From JAVJRN01 sp040218415 (GTDB lineage: Bacteria; Bacteroidota; Bacteroidia; Cytophagales; Cyclobacteriaceae): a stretch of DNA of 64,000 nt. The stretch spans positions 62,001 through 126,000 of the forward strand of contig JAVJRN010000060.1 in assembly GCA_040218415.1 (NCBI GenBank). The letters are read 5' to 3'. How positions within the stretch are numbered: position 1 is the first letter of the stretch; each line of letters starts with the position of its first letter. Made by a program: the position numbers and the translations under genes. Shown one piece after another: positions 1 through 8,748 of the stretch. The notes under the pieces are model-generated. The model was not told the origin of the DNA and ran no database searches. It worked only from the letters and a program-made list of their open reading frames with translations.

Positions 1-1345
1 GTGCAGTTACGCTCATTTCCGCCAACTCACCGATATGTTTATTATCTATCTTAAAATGTAAGGATTCCTTCTTAAGCCGGTATCCTTCGCAAGATGGACA
101 AAGTTTAATATCGGTATATTCCTGTACCCATTTTTGGATTTTATCTGTACCAGAGTCTTTCTGCTTTTCGAGAAATTTGATAATTCCCTCGAATTTGGTA
201 TCCCAGTCGGTTCCTGGATACTTGACTGAACTCACTGCGATCGGCACATCGTCACCGTTCATTAACACATCAAGCGTTTCCTTCGGTATATTTTTAATCG
301 GTGTAGTCAGGTTCACTTTACTCTTTTTGAGTATCGCCTCTATCTTCTTAAATATCCAAATATCCCTGTATTCACCTAATGGAGCAATCCCTCCACGGCT
401 GATACTCAAACTGCGATCGGGTATGACAGAATCAATAGAAATCTCCTCTATCACACCAAGTCCATTGCAGGATTGGCAGGCTCCATAAGGTGAGTTAAAT
501 GAAAAGTTGTTGGGCGCAGGTTCATCATAACTTAGGCCCGACTCTGGATCCATTAAGTTTTTAGAAAAATAATCGAGCTTACCCGCTGAATCAAGTACCA
601 TCATTATACCATTACCCTGCTTAAAGGCCGTTTGGATTGAGCCTCTAATCCTTTTTTCGTCCTTAGCACTTACTGCTATCCGATCAACAACAATCTCTAT
701 ATCATGTGTTTTGTAGCGGTCAACCTGCATTTTTGGAGCAATATCAAGCACTTCCCCATCGACCCGGACTTTGGTAAAACCAAGCTTTCTGACCTGTACA
801 AACAACTCCCTGTAATGGCCTTTTCTCCCTTTGACCACTGGCGCAAGAAGTATTAGTTTTTGACCATCGTAGGTGCTGAGTATAGCGCTAAGTATTTGCT
901 GTTCGGATTGCTTCTGCATCCGGTTGCCTGTCAAATAGGAATATGCGTGACCTGCTCTGGCAAAAAATAGTCTGAAAAAATCATAGATCTCTGTAACTGT
1001 GCCTACTGTAGATCGCGGGTTTCGCGAGGTGGTTTTTTGCTCGATAGAAATTACCGGACTCAAGCCGTTGATTTTATCAACATCCGGCCTTTCCATGTTG
1101 CCTATAAAAGATCTTGCATAGGCGGAAAAACTTTCCATGTATCTGCGCTGACCTTCGGCATAGATGGTGTCAAATGCCAAAGAAGATTTTCCACTTCCGG
1201 AAATCCCCGTGATAACAACCAGCTTGTTTCTCGGAATATTCAAAGAAACATCTTTTAAGTTATGCTCTCTGGCACCATATATTTCAATGGATGGTTCCTC
1301 TATTACTATTGATTTATTCAACTCTTGCTCCGCTACCTCGCTCAC
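1..1345 (-). CDS. uvrA: UvrA, excinuclease ABC subunit A (5' part; gene runs off the left edge)
   Basis: UvrA is the DNA-damage-recognising ATPase of nucleotide excision repair; it loads UvrB. About 448 N-terminal residues are visible. Seen: the first ABC Walker A (GISGSGKSS) near residue 45, a conserved stretch containing EQKTTSRNPRSTVGT, and two CxxC pairs of the zinc module (CQSCNG and CPSCEG) in the insertion region. I chose a GTG start at 1345 (reading VSEVAEQELNK) because no in-frame ATG lies close to the conserved N-terminus. The frame stays open upstream into the neighbouring gene, so the start is uncertain. The gene begins 5 bp after the LOG-family gene ends on the same strand, which suggests cotranscription. 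The identity is secure. Confidence 0.93.
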   Translation of the reverse strand, partial: MSEVAEQELNKSIVIEEPSIEIYGAREHNLKDVSLNIPRNKLVVITGISGSGKSSLAFDTIYAEGQRRYMESFSAYARSFIGNMERPDVDKINGLSPVISIEQKTTSRNPRSTVGTVTEIYDFFRLFFARAGHAYSYLTGNRMQKQSEQQILSAILSTYDGQKLILLAPVVKGRKGHYRELFVQVRKLGFTKVRVDGEVLDIAPKMQVDRYKTHDIEIVVDRIAVSAKDEKRIRGSIQTAFKQGNGIMMVLDSAGKLDYFSKNLMDPESGLSYDEPAPNNFSFNSPYGACQSCNGLGVIEEISIDSVIPDRSLSISRGGIAPLGEYRDIWIFKKIEAILKKSKVNLTTPIKNIPKETLDVLMNGDDVPIAVSSVKYPGTDWDTKFEGIIKFLEKQKDSGTDKIQKWVQEYTDIKLCPSCEGYRLKKESLHFKIDNKHIGELAEMSVTA

Positions 1346-1350
1346 TTGTT

Positions 1351-2082
1351 TTAGAAATTTGGACTCAATAAATACTTTCCGTAAAATTCGTCGATAACCT
1401 CCACCGCTTCAGTGGCGGTATCAACAACACAAAACAAATCAAGATCTGATTCACTCGCGTTCTTTTCCTTTTTTATTAATGTTTCTTTGATCCAGTCAAT
1501 CAATCCTCCCCAAAACTCTCGTCCTACCAGTACAATTGGGAATCTCCCTATTTTCTTGGTTTGGATAAGTGTGATGGCCTCAAACATTTCGTCCAAAGTG
1601 CCAAAACCTCCCGGCATAACAATAAACCCTTGAGAATATTTGACGAACATGACTTTCCTTACAAAAAAATAGTCGAAGTTGATCAACTTGTCTCTATCAA
1701 TATAAACATTATCGAACTGCTCAAATGGCAGGTCAATATTCAATCCAACAGATTTACCGCCTTCTTTATGCGCTCCCTTATTGCCTGCTTCCATGATGCC
1801 CGGACCACCGCCAGTGATTACGCCATATCCATGTCTTACCAGCTTAGCGGCTATTTCTTCAGCCATCTGATAGTACTTGTGGTCATTTTTTGTTCGAGCT
1901 GAACCAAAAATAGAAACACAAGGGCCTATTTTTCCAAGTTTTTCAAATCCCTCAACGAACTCTGAGATAACCTTGAAAACCACCCAAGAATCGGATGTCT
2001 TAATTTCGTTCCAGTCTTTGTCTTGAAAGGCACGGATGATCTTCTCCTCTTCATCATTAGGTTTTTTATCTTTTTCGCTCAT
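1351..2082 (-). CDS. LOG-family protein (TIGR00730-type nucleoside 5'-monophosphate phosphoribohydrolase)
   Basis: 243 residues. The Rossmann-like core has both family signatures: GGGPGIMEA around residue 92 and PGGFGTLDE around residue 157. Together with the Arg of FVRK between them, these form the active site of LOG proteins, often mislabelled lysine decarboxylases. Characterised members release the base from cytokinin riboside monophosphates or purine nucleotides; which substrate this one uses cannot be read from the sequence. The N-terminus is charged and has no signal peptide, so the protein is cytosolic. ATG start. It lies directly upstream of uvrA with a 5-bp gap. Confidence 0.9.
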   Translation of the reverse strand: MSEKDKKPNDEEEKIIRAFQDKDWNEIKTSDSWVVFKVISEFVEGFEKLGKIGPCVSIFGSARTKNDHKYYQMAEEIAAKLVRHGYGVITGGGPGIMEAGNKGAHKEGGKSVGLNIDLPFEQFDNVYIDRDKLINFDYFFVRKVMFVKYSQGFIVMPGGFGTLDEMFEAITLIQTKKIGRFPIVLVGREFWGGLIDWIKETLIKKEKNASESDLDLFCVVDTATEAVEVIDEFYGKYLLSPNF

Positions 2083-2134
2083 ATAACTTTTAAAAAAAAT
2101 CGGATGGGAATTTAAAGTAATTCTACCAGAGAAG

Positions 2135-3034
2135 TTAATTAGCCAATAAATCTTTCACCGCATTGTCAATCTTCTTGAATTTAAACTGAAAGCCCGCTTT
2201 TTCAATTTTTTCGGAAGACACTTTCGCACCTTCCAATACGATCTGAGACATTTCTCCGAGCATGAGTTTCATGACAAACTCAGGGACATTTGGCAATATC
2301 AACGGCTTTTTTAGTGCCTTTGCCGCTGCTTTCGTTAAAGTTTCATTAGTTACGGGATGAGGTGCCACGGCATTATATACTCCAGTAAGATTCTCTTGCA
2401 CGATATATTGAAATATTCCTGCTAAGTCGTCAATGTGAATCCAACTCATCCACTGATTTCCAGAGCCTAACGGGGCTCCTGCAAAAAGCTTGATGGGCTT
2501 GGCAATTTCTTTTAACGCTCCTCCTTCTTTGGCCAGTACTATTCCAATTCGGACTTTAGATACTTGAGTAATCTCATTGAAAACATCGGCTGAATCTTCC
2601 CAAGCCACCACCACTCGGGCAAGAAAATCATTGGCCGAGTGGTCATCCTCCACAAATAATTGCTCAGTATCCGACCCATAAATACCAATGGCAGAAGCGG
2701 TAATGTAAGATTTTAGGGCTACACCATGCTCCTTTACTTTGTCGAATAATAGTTTAGTCGATTCTACTCGGCTATCTAAAATGACTTTTTTCCGTTGATC
2801 GGTCCACTTGCTATCGGCGACTCCTGCCCCTGCAAGGTGAATGATCGTGTCAATGTTCTCAAAAGCTGCCGAATCAATTGTTTTATCTGATAAATTCCAA
2901 GAATATTGCTTAAACTGTGCACCATGTTCTGGTTTGCGGCTCAAGTGAGTGATTACATGCCCTTGATTGGCAAGTTGCATGCTTAATTTTGTTCCTACCA
3001 AACCTGTTCCTCCGGTGATCAATATATTTGCCAT
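2135..3034 (-). CDS. TIGR01777 family SDR/epimerase-like protein
   Basis: 299 residues from the ATG at 3034, chosen because the NAD(P)-binding motif GGTGLVG follows directly (ANILITGGTGLVG). A longer frame back to 3073 overlaps the divergent gene and adds an unrelated N-terminus. The family is an extended short-chain dehydrogenase (YfcH-like) with a C-terminal DUF1731-type segment, here the last ~50 residues. Also visible are HLAGAGVAD and SAIGIYG, where the Tyr belongs to the SDR active-site region. The natural substrate of the family is unknown. Only 14 bp separate this start from the divergent gene at 3049. Confidence 0.85.
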   Translation of the reverse strand: MANILITGGTGLVGTKLSMQLANQGHVITHLSRKPEHGAQFKQYSWNLSDKTIDSAAFENIDTIIHLAGAGVADSKWTDQRKKVILDSRVESTKLLFDKVKEHGVALKSYITASAIGIYGSDTEQLFVEDDHSANDFLARVVVAWEDSADVFNEITQVSKVRIGIVLAKEGGALKEIAKPIKLFAGAPLGSGNQWMSWIHIDDLAGIFQYIVQENLTGVYNAVAPHPVTNETLTKAAAKALKKPLILPNVPEFVMKLMLGEMSQIVLEGAKVSSEKIEKAGFQFKFKKIDNAVKDLLAN

Positions 3035-3048
3035 AAATAATACAACAC

Positions 3049-3627
3049 ATGAAGACGAAAATCCTCTCTGCATTATTCATATTTATCACATTTTTTACTT
3101 TTGGGCAACAATTCGAGAACAGCATCAGTAATTCGAAATTTTCTATTGAAGAAGAGAGTTTTCCTGCCTTCAAAACTTATTTTGACTACAAACCCTCCTC
3201 GGTAGAGAAAGGCTGGTGGAAATATTCGCGGCAGTTTGGCAAACCCCTAAATATGCGCAAGTATTATCAAGTAACCATTCCACGCGAAGTAGAAGGAACG
3301 GAGCTTGAATTTGTTTTATATTCAAAGCCTGTCCCTTCAGAAAACGGGGCATCTTTCACTCTAGCCATTGACAATAAGGCACTGCCATCAGAGAAGCAAG
3401 AGGCTTATCTTTCTCAACTGAAACTTATCCTTATGGAATTCAAAAGATATTTTTACTTAGAAAAGTATGAAGAGCAGCTTGAAGAAGTGACCAAACTCGC
3501 AGAGAAAAATGGTTCCTTGGCAAGCAAACTAGAAGGCGCTCCCAGAGAAGAAGTTTTGGGTGAGCTTCAGGTTCTGACAAGAGAAGTAGACCGGATAAAA
3601 ATGAAGATTGTTGCACTTCAAAAATGA
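3049..3627 (+). CDS. Exported protein of unknown function with C-terminal coiled coil
   Basis: 192 residues, not recognised as a named family. It has a clean signal peptide (hydrophobic residues ~5-18, cleavage likely at FTFGQ-Q). A globular middle part is rich in aromatic residues (EKGWWKYSRQFG). The last ~70 residues are highly charged and probably coiled coil (EEQLEEVTKLAEKNGSLASKL, then REVDRIKMKIVALQK). Probably periplasmic. It is divergently transcribed from the TIGR01777 gene with a 14-bp gap, so the promoters must overlap the neighbouring gene start. Confidence 0.7.
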   Translation: MKTKILSALFIFITFFTFGQQFENSISNSKFSIEEESFPAFKTYFDYKPSSVEKGWWKYSRQFGKPLNMRKYYQVTIPREVEGTELEFVLYSKPVPSENGASFTLAIDNKALPSEKQEAYLSQLKLILMEFKRYFYLEKYEEQLEEVTKLAEKNGSLASKLEGAPREEVLGELQVLTREVDRIKMKIVALQK

Positions 3628-3813
3628 AAAGTCCGCCTTTTAAGAAGTTATATGATGGATCAATAGACAGAAAATACTAGCACAACGGTGAAAATAAACT
3701 CCCTCAAACCCTTTTGCCTTGCTATTATTCGATATTCTAACAATGTCTTAATAAGGAAGTAACCTAGTCTTATCAATTCAACCTTAAATTCGTGGAGTAA
3801 AAAATTTAGTCAT

Positions 3814-4218
3814 ATGATAAATAGACCACTCTTTGTTGCAGCTTTCACTTGCTTATTGTTTTTTTCATGTGAAACTTCATACGAGAATCCATGCACACAT
3901 TTTGATAAGCTAGACTCGAAAATGCTAACAATTACTAGCCAAGTGAATGAAAAATACTCCAGTGACAAGGCTTTTTTAGAAGATTTTAAAATGGAACAGG
4001 TTTTTTGGATTCAATATAGAGATCGAAGGTTGAGAGCAATGTACCCAAGAAGTTGGGACAATTTCTATCGTAAAAAATTCGGAAGAGAAGAATTTAATAC
4101 GTGTAAATGTCAAGAAATGGTGAGAATGGCAAAGATTAGAATTGCAGATCTTGAAATGTACATCAATGGAAGTGATGCTGAACAAGCAGATTGTCCGAGT
4201 ATGCTAAACAACAAGTAA
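3814..4218 (+). CDS. Small lipoprotein of unknown function
   Basis: 134 residues starting with a lipoprotein signal (hydrophobic run, then LLFFSC; lipidated Cys at residue 19). The mature part is charged, with several aromatic residues and two further Cys near CKCQEM. No family recognised. It stands alone on the plus strand and ends just before a bidirectional terminator. The 186 bp upstream hold no other feature I can support. Confidence 0.65.
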   Translation: MINRPLFVAAFTCLLFFSCETSYENPCTHFDKLDSKMLTITSQVNEKYSSDKAFLEDFKMEQVFWIQYRDRRLRAMYPRSWDNFYRKKFGREEFNTCKCQEMVRMAKIRIADLEMYINGSDAEQADCPSMLNNK

Positions 4219-4244
4219 ATATCTTACTTCTAGAAAAGTCAAAT

Positions 4245-4278
4245 AAAAAGCCCACTCAAACTCCTGAGTGGGCTTTTT
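4245..4278. terminator. Bidirectional rho-independent terminator
   Basis: AAAAAGCCCACTCA, a short loop, then TGAGTGGGCTTTTT: a perfect stem flanked by an A run and a T run. It serves both the plus-strand lipoprotein gene and the convergent TonB-receptor gene. Confidence 0.9.
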
Positions 4279-4290
4279 AAATCAAGTGAA

Positions 4291-7176
4291 CTAAAAAGAA
4301 TAACTCACTCCCACACCTATTTCTGTACCAGGTGTCAGTTGATTGAATATCTCGTCATTTGCTTCAAACCCGACAAAGAACTCTTCTCTATTATCATTCA
4401 GAATATTGCTCACGCTGAAATTGGCTGAAATTTGATCCTTGGCTCCAAAGGTTTTGTTCAAGTTGAAGTTAAGGCTGTGAAATGGTTGAGCATAAATATC
4501 TGGAAAAAATCCAATCCCCACGACAGTTAAGGTTTCTCCTTTTACATTATAAAAAAGTCCCGCATCTATTCCTTTCTGTTCGTTATTATACTGTAGGCCA
4601 AAGTTAATGACGTAAGGGGCTTGACCTGCCATGTCTCTGGTATTGTCAATGGTCTCACCTTCTTTCTCATAAACTACCCGAGCATTAAATTCCTGATCTG
4701 TCATTTCAATTTGCGAATCAACAATGGTCACATTACCATAAACACTAAAATCGGTTAAACTCGAATTAATGAATTGAAGGCTCTTTCTAAACTCAAACTC
4801 CGCGCCTAAAACGCGTCCATCACCTACATTTCGTGGTTGAAATTCATTTCCTGTTTGTGAAGCAGCAATACGAACAAGCTCAATAGGAGCTTCAAAGTGT
4901 TTATAAAAGAGACTTACAGAAAAAAGCTCCCCACGCTTTTGGAAAAGCTCCCATCTTAAGTCAAAGTTGTTGATTAAGGTCGATCTCAGGTTACCATCCC
5001 AAACCACATTGCCTTGATCATCATTGTAAGGAAAAAAACCTCCATTAAAGGTACGATTGCTTACTGGATCCAAAATAGATGCAAATGATAACTCTTTAAA
5101 TGATGGCCGGGCAATGGTTCGATAATAAGAAAGCCTAAGGTTCATATTATCTGTTAAGGAATAAATGTTGTTTAAAGAAGGGAAAAAGTTTATTGCATCA
5201 AGAACCAAAGAATCGTCCAATACTATGGTAGATTGTTGATCTCTACCAGTGTGGCGTTGCTGGAATGCCTCCATTCTTACCCCAACGATTGTTTTCAAAG
5301 TACTAAAAGGATTAATCTCACCCGATACATACGCAGAAATATTTCTACTGTCTGACAGATATGAATTAGGGTTAGGGTTGACAGGCCCATTCTGATAATA
5401 CATCGTTCCAGTAGGAAAAAGTCTTTCATCCGAAAGTATTTCATCAAAATCTCCTGACCAGTCGGTTCTAGCACTCGTTTGCTGTACGAATAAGTTTTGG
5501 ATCGAGTATTCTCGATCTTTAGATACGTAACTACCTCCAAATTTATACTTCGCTTCAGCTCCTAAAAAATTCCCTTCATTGGTTATATCAACTCTCCCAA
5601 CATAATCTACTTCATCAAGAAATCTCCAGATCCGAGTAGGCACCCCAGCAGCTCCCGGATTGATTAGAAAATCATCCGTATCATTGGAAAATGATGCTCG
5701 CCGAATATCTGGATCTGATAACTTGGATATTGTAGGAGAAAATTTCCAATCAATCACCCATTGATTCCCATTGATGTGGTGTTCTCCACCAAGTAAAATA
5801 TTGGTAAGTCCTCTTTCGCTATATTCAAGGTTATTTGAAATTGCAGTGTAATCAGAAATTAGTCTAGGGTCAAAATCATCTTCCTGAGAATCAGATACTG
5901 TAAAAAACTCAGCTGTCCTCTTCTCACCATTTTGTAGGTGCATGACAGAAAATTGATACTTAGAAGTGCTTGTTTTATAAGCTATACCAACGAGTCCACC
6001 AAGCAATGTGTTTTCTGTGGAGTAAGAACCAGTACTTATTGATTGTATTCCAAAATCATAGGTAGAAGGGTCATCTTGTTTTTGATATTCCCCGTAAGTA
6101 ACATCTTCAAAATACTCATTATCGCGCCTGTAAGTACCTGAGAAAATATAACCAAGCGAATTCCCGTTATCAAAGTTCTTTTGGTTACCCACAGAAATAC
6201 CGAGGCTATAATTCATGAAATTAGTTTCTTCAGAGGCTGCAAGTGTTTTAGAAAAATCATCTGAAACGGCTCTTGCAGCTTCAGGCTCGTTTATAAATGG
6301 TAAATCTTGATTGTCGGCACTCTTAGGAAGCTCCCTTAAATTAGAATCAAACCCTAGCCAGTCGGTCGAGCTTCCCTCATAGGTCAAAGCATCATTTTGA
6401 AAATGCATAGAAGGATTATAGGTAACCCCTACTGATACATCAAGTATTTTTTGTTCTGGAAAGTCTTTAGTTTCAATGTTAACTAAACCACCAGTGAAAT
6501 CCGCAGGTTGATCAGCAGTGGCTGTTTTTGATATCACCATGTTGTTTAACATATTGGTAGGAAAAATATCAATTTGTAAGCTATTACGATCGGGATCAAG
6601 ACCTGGAATATCTACGCTATTCAATGTGGTTTTTGTGTATCTGTCGCCTAGTCCTCTGACGTATACATATTTACCTCCTTCAACGGAGACTCCTGTGACT
6701 CTTTTTACTGCTCCAGCAGCATTCGCATCACCAATCTTTTTAAAGCTTGATGCTGAAATACCATCGATCATATTGGCTGACTTTTTCTTTACGGTCAACA
6801 AAGCAGCCTCTGAAGACTTTATTACATCTGCAGTAACAACAACAGCTTCTAGCTCCTCAACAGATTCTTTTAGTCTGATCGGGTCGAAAATCACTGTTTC
6901 TCCTTTTTTTATTTCAATATCACTTATTTCCAACGTTTCGAAGGAGACAAATGAAACTTGAAGGTTATAGATTCCAGGTTCTATCGAGATACTAAATTTT
7001 CCGTCAAAATCAGTAACAGACCCTTTACTTGTCCCTTTGATCATTACAGTCACTCCAATCATCGCATCACCTAGCTCATCGTCAATAACAGTACCTCGAA
7101 CAGTGCCATTTTGCGCCTGTACCGATGAAGTGATTAATATAAATATGGCTGCAAGTAAGAGATTTAGCCTTTTCAT
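4291..7176 (-). CDS. TonB-dependent outer-membrane receptor with carboxypeptidase-regulatory-like N-terminal domain
   Basis: 961 residues. Signal peptide ~1-21 (SSVQA-Q). A CarboxypepD_reg-like beta-sandwich lies at ~24-110 (GTVRGTVIDDELGDAMIGV ... FDGKFSISIEPG). The plug domain spans ~125-240 (KRVTGVSVEGGKYVYVRG, DIFPTNMLNNM), followed by a ~700-residue beta-barrel ending in aromatic GVSYSF. Such receptors import large ligands across the outer membrane using TonB/ExbBD energy. There is no SusD partner here, so this is not a classical SusCD pair. The gene follows a beta-helix lipoprotein on the same strand, with a hairpin between them, and probably works with it. The ligand cannot be read from the sequence. 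Confidence 0.9.
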   Translation of the reverse strand: MKRLNLLLAAIFILITSSVQAQNGTVRGTVIDDELGDAMIGVTVMIKGTSKGSVTDFDGKFSISIEPGIYNLQVSFVSFETLEISDIEIKKGETVIFDPIRLKESVEELEAVVVTADVIKSSEAALLTVKKKSANMIDGISASSFKKIGDANAAGAVKRVTGVSVEGGKYVYVRGLGDRYTKTTLNSVDIPGLDPDRNSLQIDIFPTNMLNNMVISKTATADQPADFTGGLVNIETKDFPEQKILDVSVGVTYNPSMHFQNDALTYEGSSTDWLGFDSNLRELPKSADNQDLPFINEPEAARAVSDDFSKTLAASEETNFMNYSLGISVGNQKNFDNGNSLGYIFSGTYRRDNEYFEDVTYGEYQKQDDPSTYDFGIQSISTGSYSTENTLLGGLVGIAYKTSTSKYQFSVMHLQNGEKRTAEFFTVSDSQEDDFDPRLISDYTAISNNLEYSERGLTNILLGGEHHINGNQWVIDWKFSPTISKLSDPDIRRASFSNDTDDFLINPGAAGVPTRIWRFLDEVDYVGRVDITNEGNFLGAEAKYKFGGSYVSKDREYSIQNLFVQQTSARTDWSGDFDEILSDERLFPTGTMYYQNGPVNPNPNSYLSDSRNISAYVSGEINPFSTLKTIVGVRMEAFQQRHTGRDQQSTIVLDDSLVLDAINFFPSLNNIYSLTDNMNLRLSYYRTIARPSFKELSFASILDPVSNRTFNGGFFPYNDDQGNVVWDGNLRSTLINNFDLRWELFQKRGELFSVSLFYKHFEAPIELVRIAASQTGNEFQPRNVGDGRVLGAEFEFRKSLQFINSSLTDFSVYGNVTIVDSQIEMTDQEFNARVVYEKEGETIDNTRDMAGQAPYVINFGLQYNNEQKGIDAGLFYNVKGETLTVVGIGFFPDIYAQPFHSLNFNLNKTFGAKDQISANFSVSNILNDNREEFFVGFEANDEIFNQLTPGTEIGVGVSYSF

Positions 7177-7201
7177 GTTGTTTTAAGATTAATTTTATAG
7201 C

Positions 7202-7238
7202 AAAACCCGTTGATGAATTTATTTCACCAACGGGTTTT
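7202..7238 (-). terminator. Hairpin between lipoprotein and TonB-receptor genes (terminator or attenuator)
   Basis: Eleven-bp perfect arms AAAACCCGTTG / CAACGGGTTTT, extended by GATGAA/TTCACC pairing to a loop of about 5 nt. On the minus strand it follows the lipoprotein stop, but the T run is only four long. Partial read-through into the receptor gene is therefore likely. Confidence 0.6.
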
Positions 7239-7269
7239 AAAAATAGTTTAATGACGACCTATGGCCGAA

Positions 7270-8571
7270 TTAAAGTCCTATGTCATTTAGTGCTCCAGAT
7301 TCAGCTGCCCAAGTCCAAGCAAAAGCAGATGCAGCTGGTCCGTTTGTTCTTGGATCCGTAGTTCCAGTTCCTGTAGTCAAGTCCGTAATAATCCCAGATG
7401 CTTCACCAAATGCAGAAGCTGCAGACTCAAGAGTAATAGAAGACTCATCGGAGGTTCCCTCGTTAAGAGTAAATACTGTTCCTTCTGTTCCCGGCATGGT
7501 TACTTCCCAGTTACTTGAAGCTCCTGACTTATCCCCGTCAAATGATTCAATTTCACTTGAAGTTCCATCTAAGTATCGAACATCAAGTCCATAGAAGTAC
7601 ATATCAGTGATTACTGCGTTCGTAGATCCGTCCCAGTCAACCAAGTGATCAATGGCTGTTCCAGCATAAACAACTCCATTAGTGAATGTATGGAAGTCAG
7701 CTGTTGCTCCATTTACTTTACCAGTTCCTTCCGGACCATCAAGCTCAAAAGCAGATCCTCCTTGTGGAGTGACCACTACGAAATCAGAACAAGTTCCTAC
7801 CCAGTCCTGATCAGTATCAAGAGCATCATCATTTGAATTCCACACTAAAACAGTAGACACATCAACAGTACCACCGAACCACTCAATACCATCATCCGCA
7901 TTAGCTACAATTTCAACTCCATTGATCGTAGTACCATTTCCAACAGAACCTAATGTAAGCCCGTTAATTTCGTTACCTTGACCTATGTTCGAACCACCAT
8001 GACGTATAGATATATAACTTATTGTACCAGAGTTGTCTGTTGGGTCGTTACCACCATACAACCCATTAGAGTCACTAGTCGGAATGCCTTCAATTTGGAT
8101 TTCCGATGCATCATCGTCAAATGAGCCTGGTGCGTTACCTAGTATGATAACACCGCCCCACAGTCCAGAAATACTTGGATCAAGATTAGGCGAAACAGTT
8201 TGACCAACCGCTATATTATCAGCAACAGAAGTAAAAATAATTGGTGCGTCAGCAGTACCCATTGCATTTAAAGTTCCACCTCTAGCCACAAGCAGCGCAG
8301 ATGCATTAGCACCTGTACCAGCTTGACCTTTTATGATTGTACCAGCAGCAATATTAAGCGTAACATCAGCAGGAACAGTAACACGACCACCTAAGATGTA
8401 GATTTTATCAGCAGTCCAAGATGCGTCAGCTGTAAGTGCGCCAGCGGGTATAGCTACTTCTGTAGGCTCTAATGGTGTTTCTCCTCCGCCCATTGCATCA
8501 TCGTCTTCATCACACGAAACAAAAAATAATAATCCTGATAGCGCGAAGGCCATCGCAAATAATTTTCTCAT
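7270..8571 (-). CDS. Beta-helix-type surface or periplasmic lipoprotein
   Basis: 433 residues. The lipoprotein signal ends LLFFVSC (Cys at ~20), followed by an acidic DEDDDAMGGGE linker of the kind seen on Bacteroidota surface-exposed lipoproteins. The body has repeated short beta-strands and turns (TLNIAAGTIIKG, GGTLNAMGTADAPIIFTS, GLWGGVIILG, NGTTINGVEIVANADDG), as in right-handed parallel beta-helix proteins. No catalytic motif is recognised. It is the first gene of a two-gene unit with the TonB-dependent receptor downstream. By analogy with lipoprotein/receptor pairs it may capture the ligand; that is inference. Confidence 0.75.
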   Translation of the reverse strand: MRKLFAMAFALSGLLFFVSCDEDDDAMGGGETPLEPTEVAIPAGALTADASWTADKIYILGGRVTVPADVTLNIAAGTIIKGQAGTGANASALLVARGGTLNAMGTADAPIIFTSVADNIAVGQTVSPNLDPSISGLWGGVIILGNAPGSFDDDASEIQIEGIPTSDSNGLYGGNDPTDNSGTISYISIRHGGSNIGQGNEINGLTLGSVGNGTTINGVEIVANADDGIEWFGGTVDVSTVLVWNSNDDALDTDQDWVGTCSDFVVVTPQGGSAFELDGPEGTGKVNGATADFHTFTNGVVYAGTAIDHLVDWDGSTNAVITDMYFYGLDVRYLDGTSSEIESFDGDKSGASSNWEVTMPGTEGTVFTLNEGTSDESSITLESAASAFGEASGIITDLTTGTGTTDPRTNGPAASAFAWTWAAESGALNDIGL

Positions 8572-8723
8572 AATAATCTTCTTATTAATTCTAGATTGAA
8601 TTTGTTAATGCAAAGCTGCCACTCTAGTATTAACTCGACGGCAAAGGCTTGTTACGTTTCTATTAAGGTAAGATGATGATCTTTAAACCTATGTTTAGTA
8701 TGTTAAGCCAAAGTGAAGAAGAC

Positions 8724-8748
8724 ATAAAAAAAGGCCTTACGGCCTTAT
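8724..8748 (-). terminator. Rho-independent terminator of the moxR gene
   Basis: Read on the minus strand: AAGGCC-GTAA-GGCCTTTTTTT, a compact stem with a seven-T run directly at the stop codon of the MoxR gene. Confidence 0.85.
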
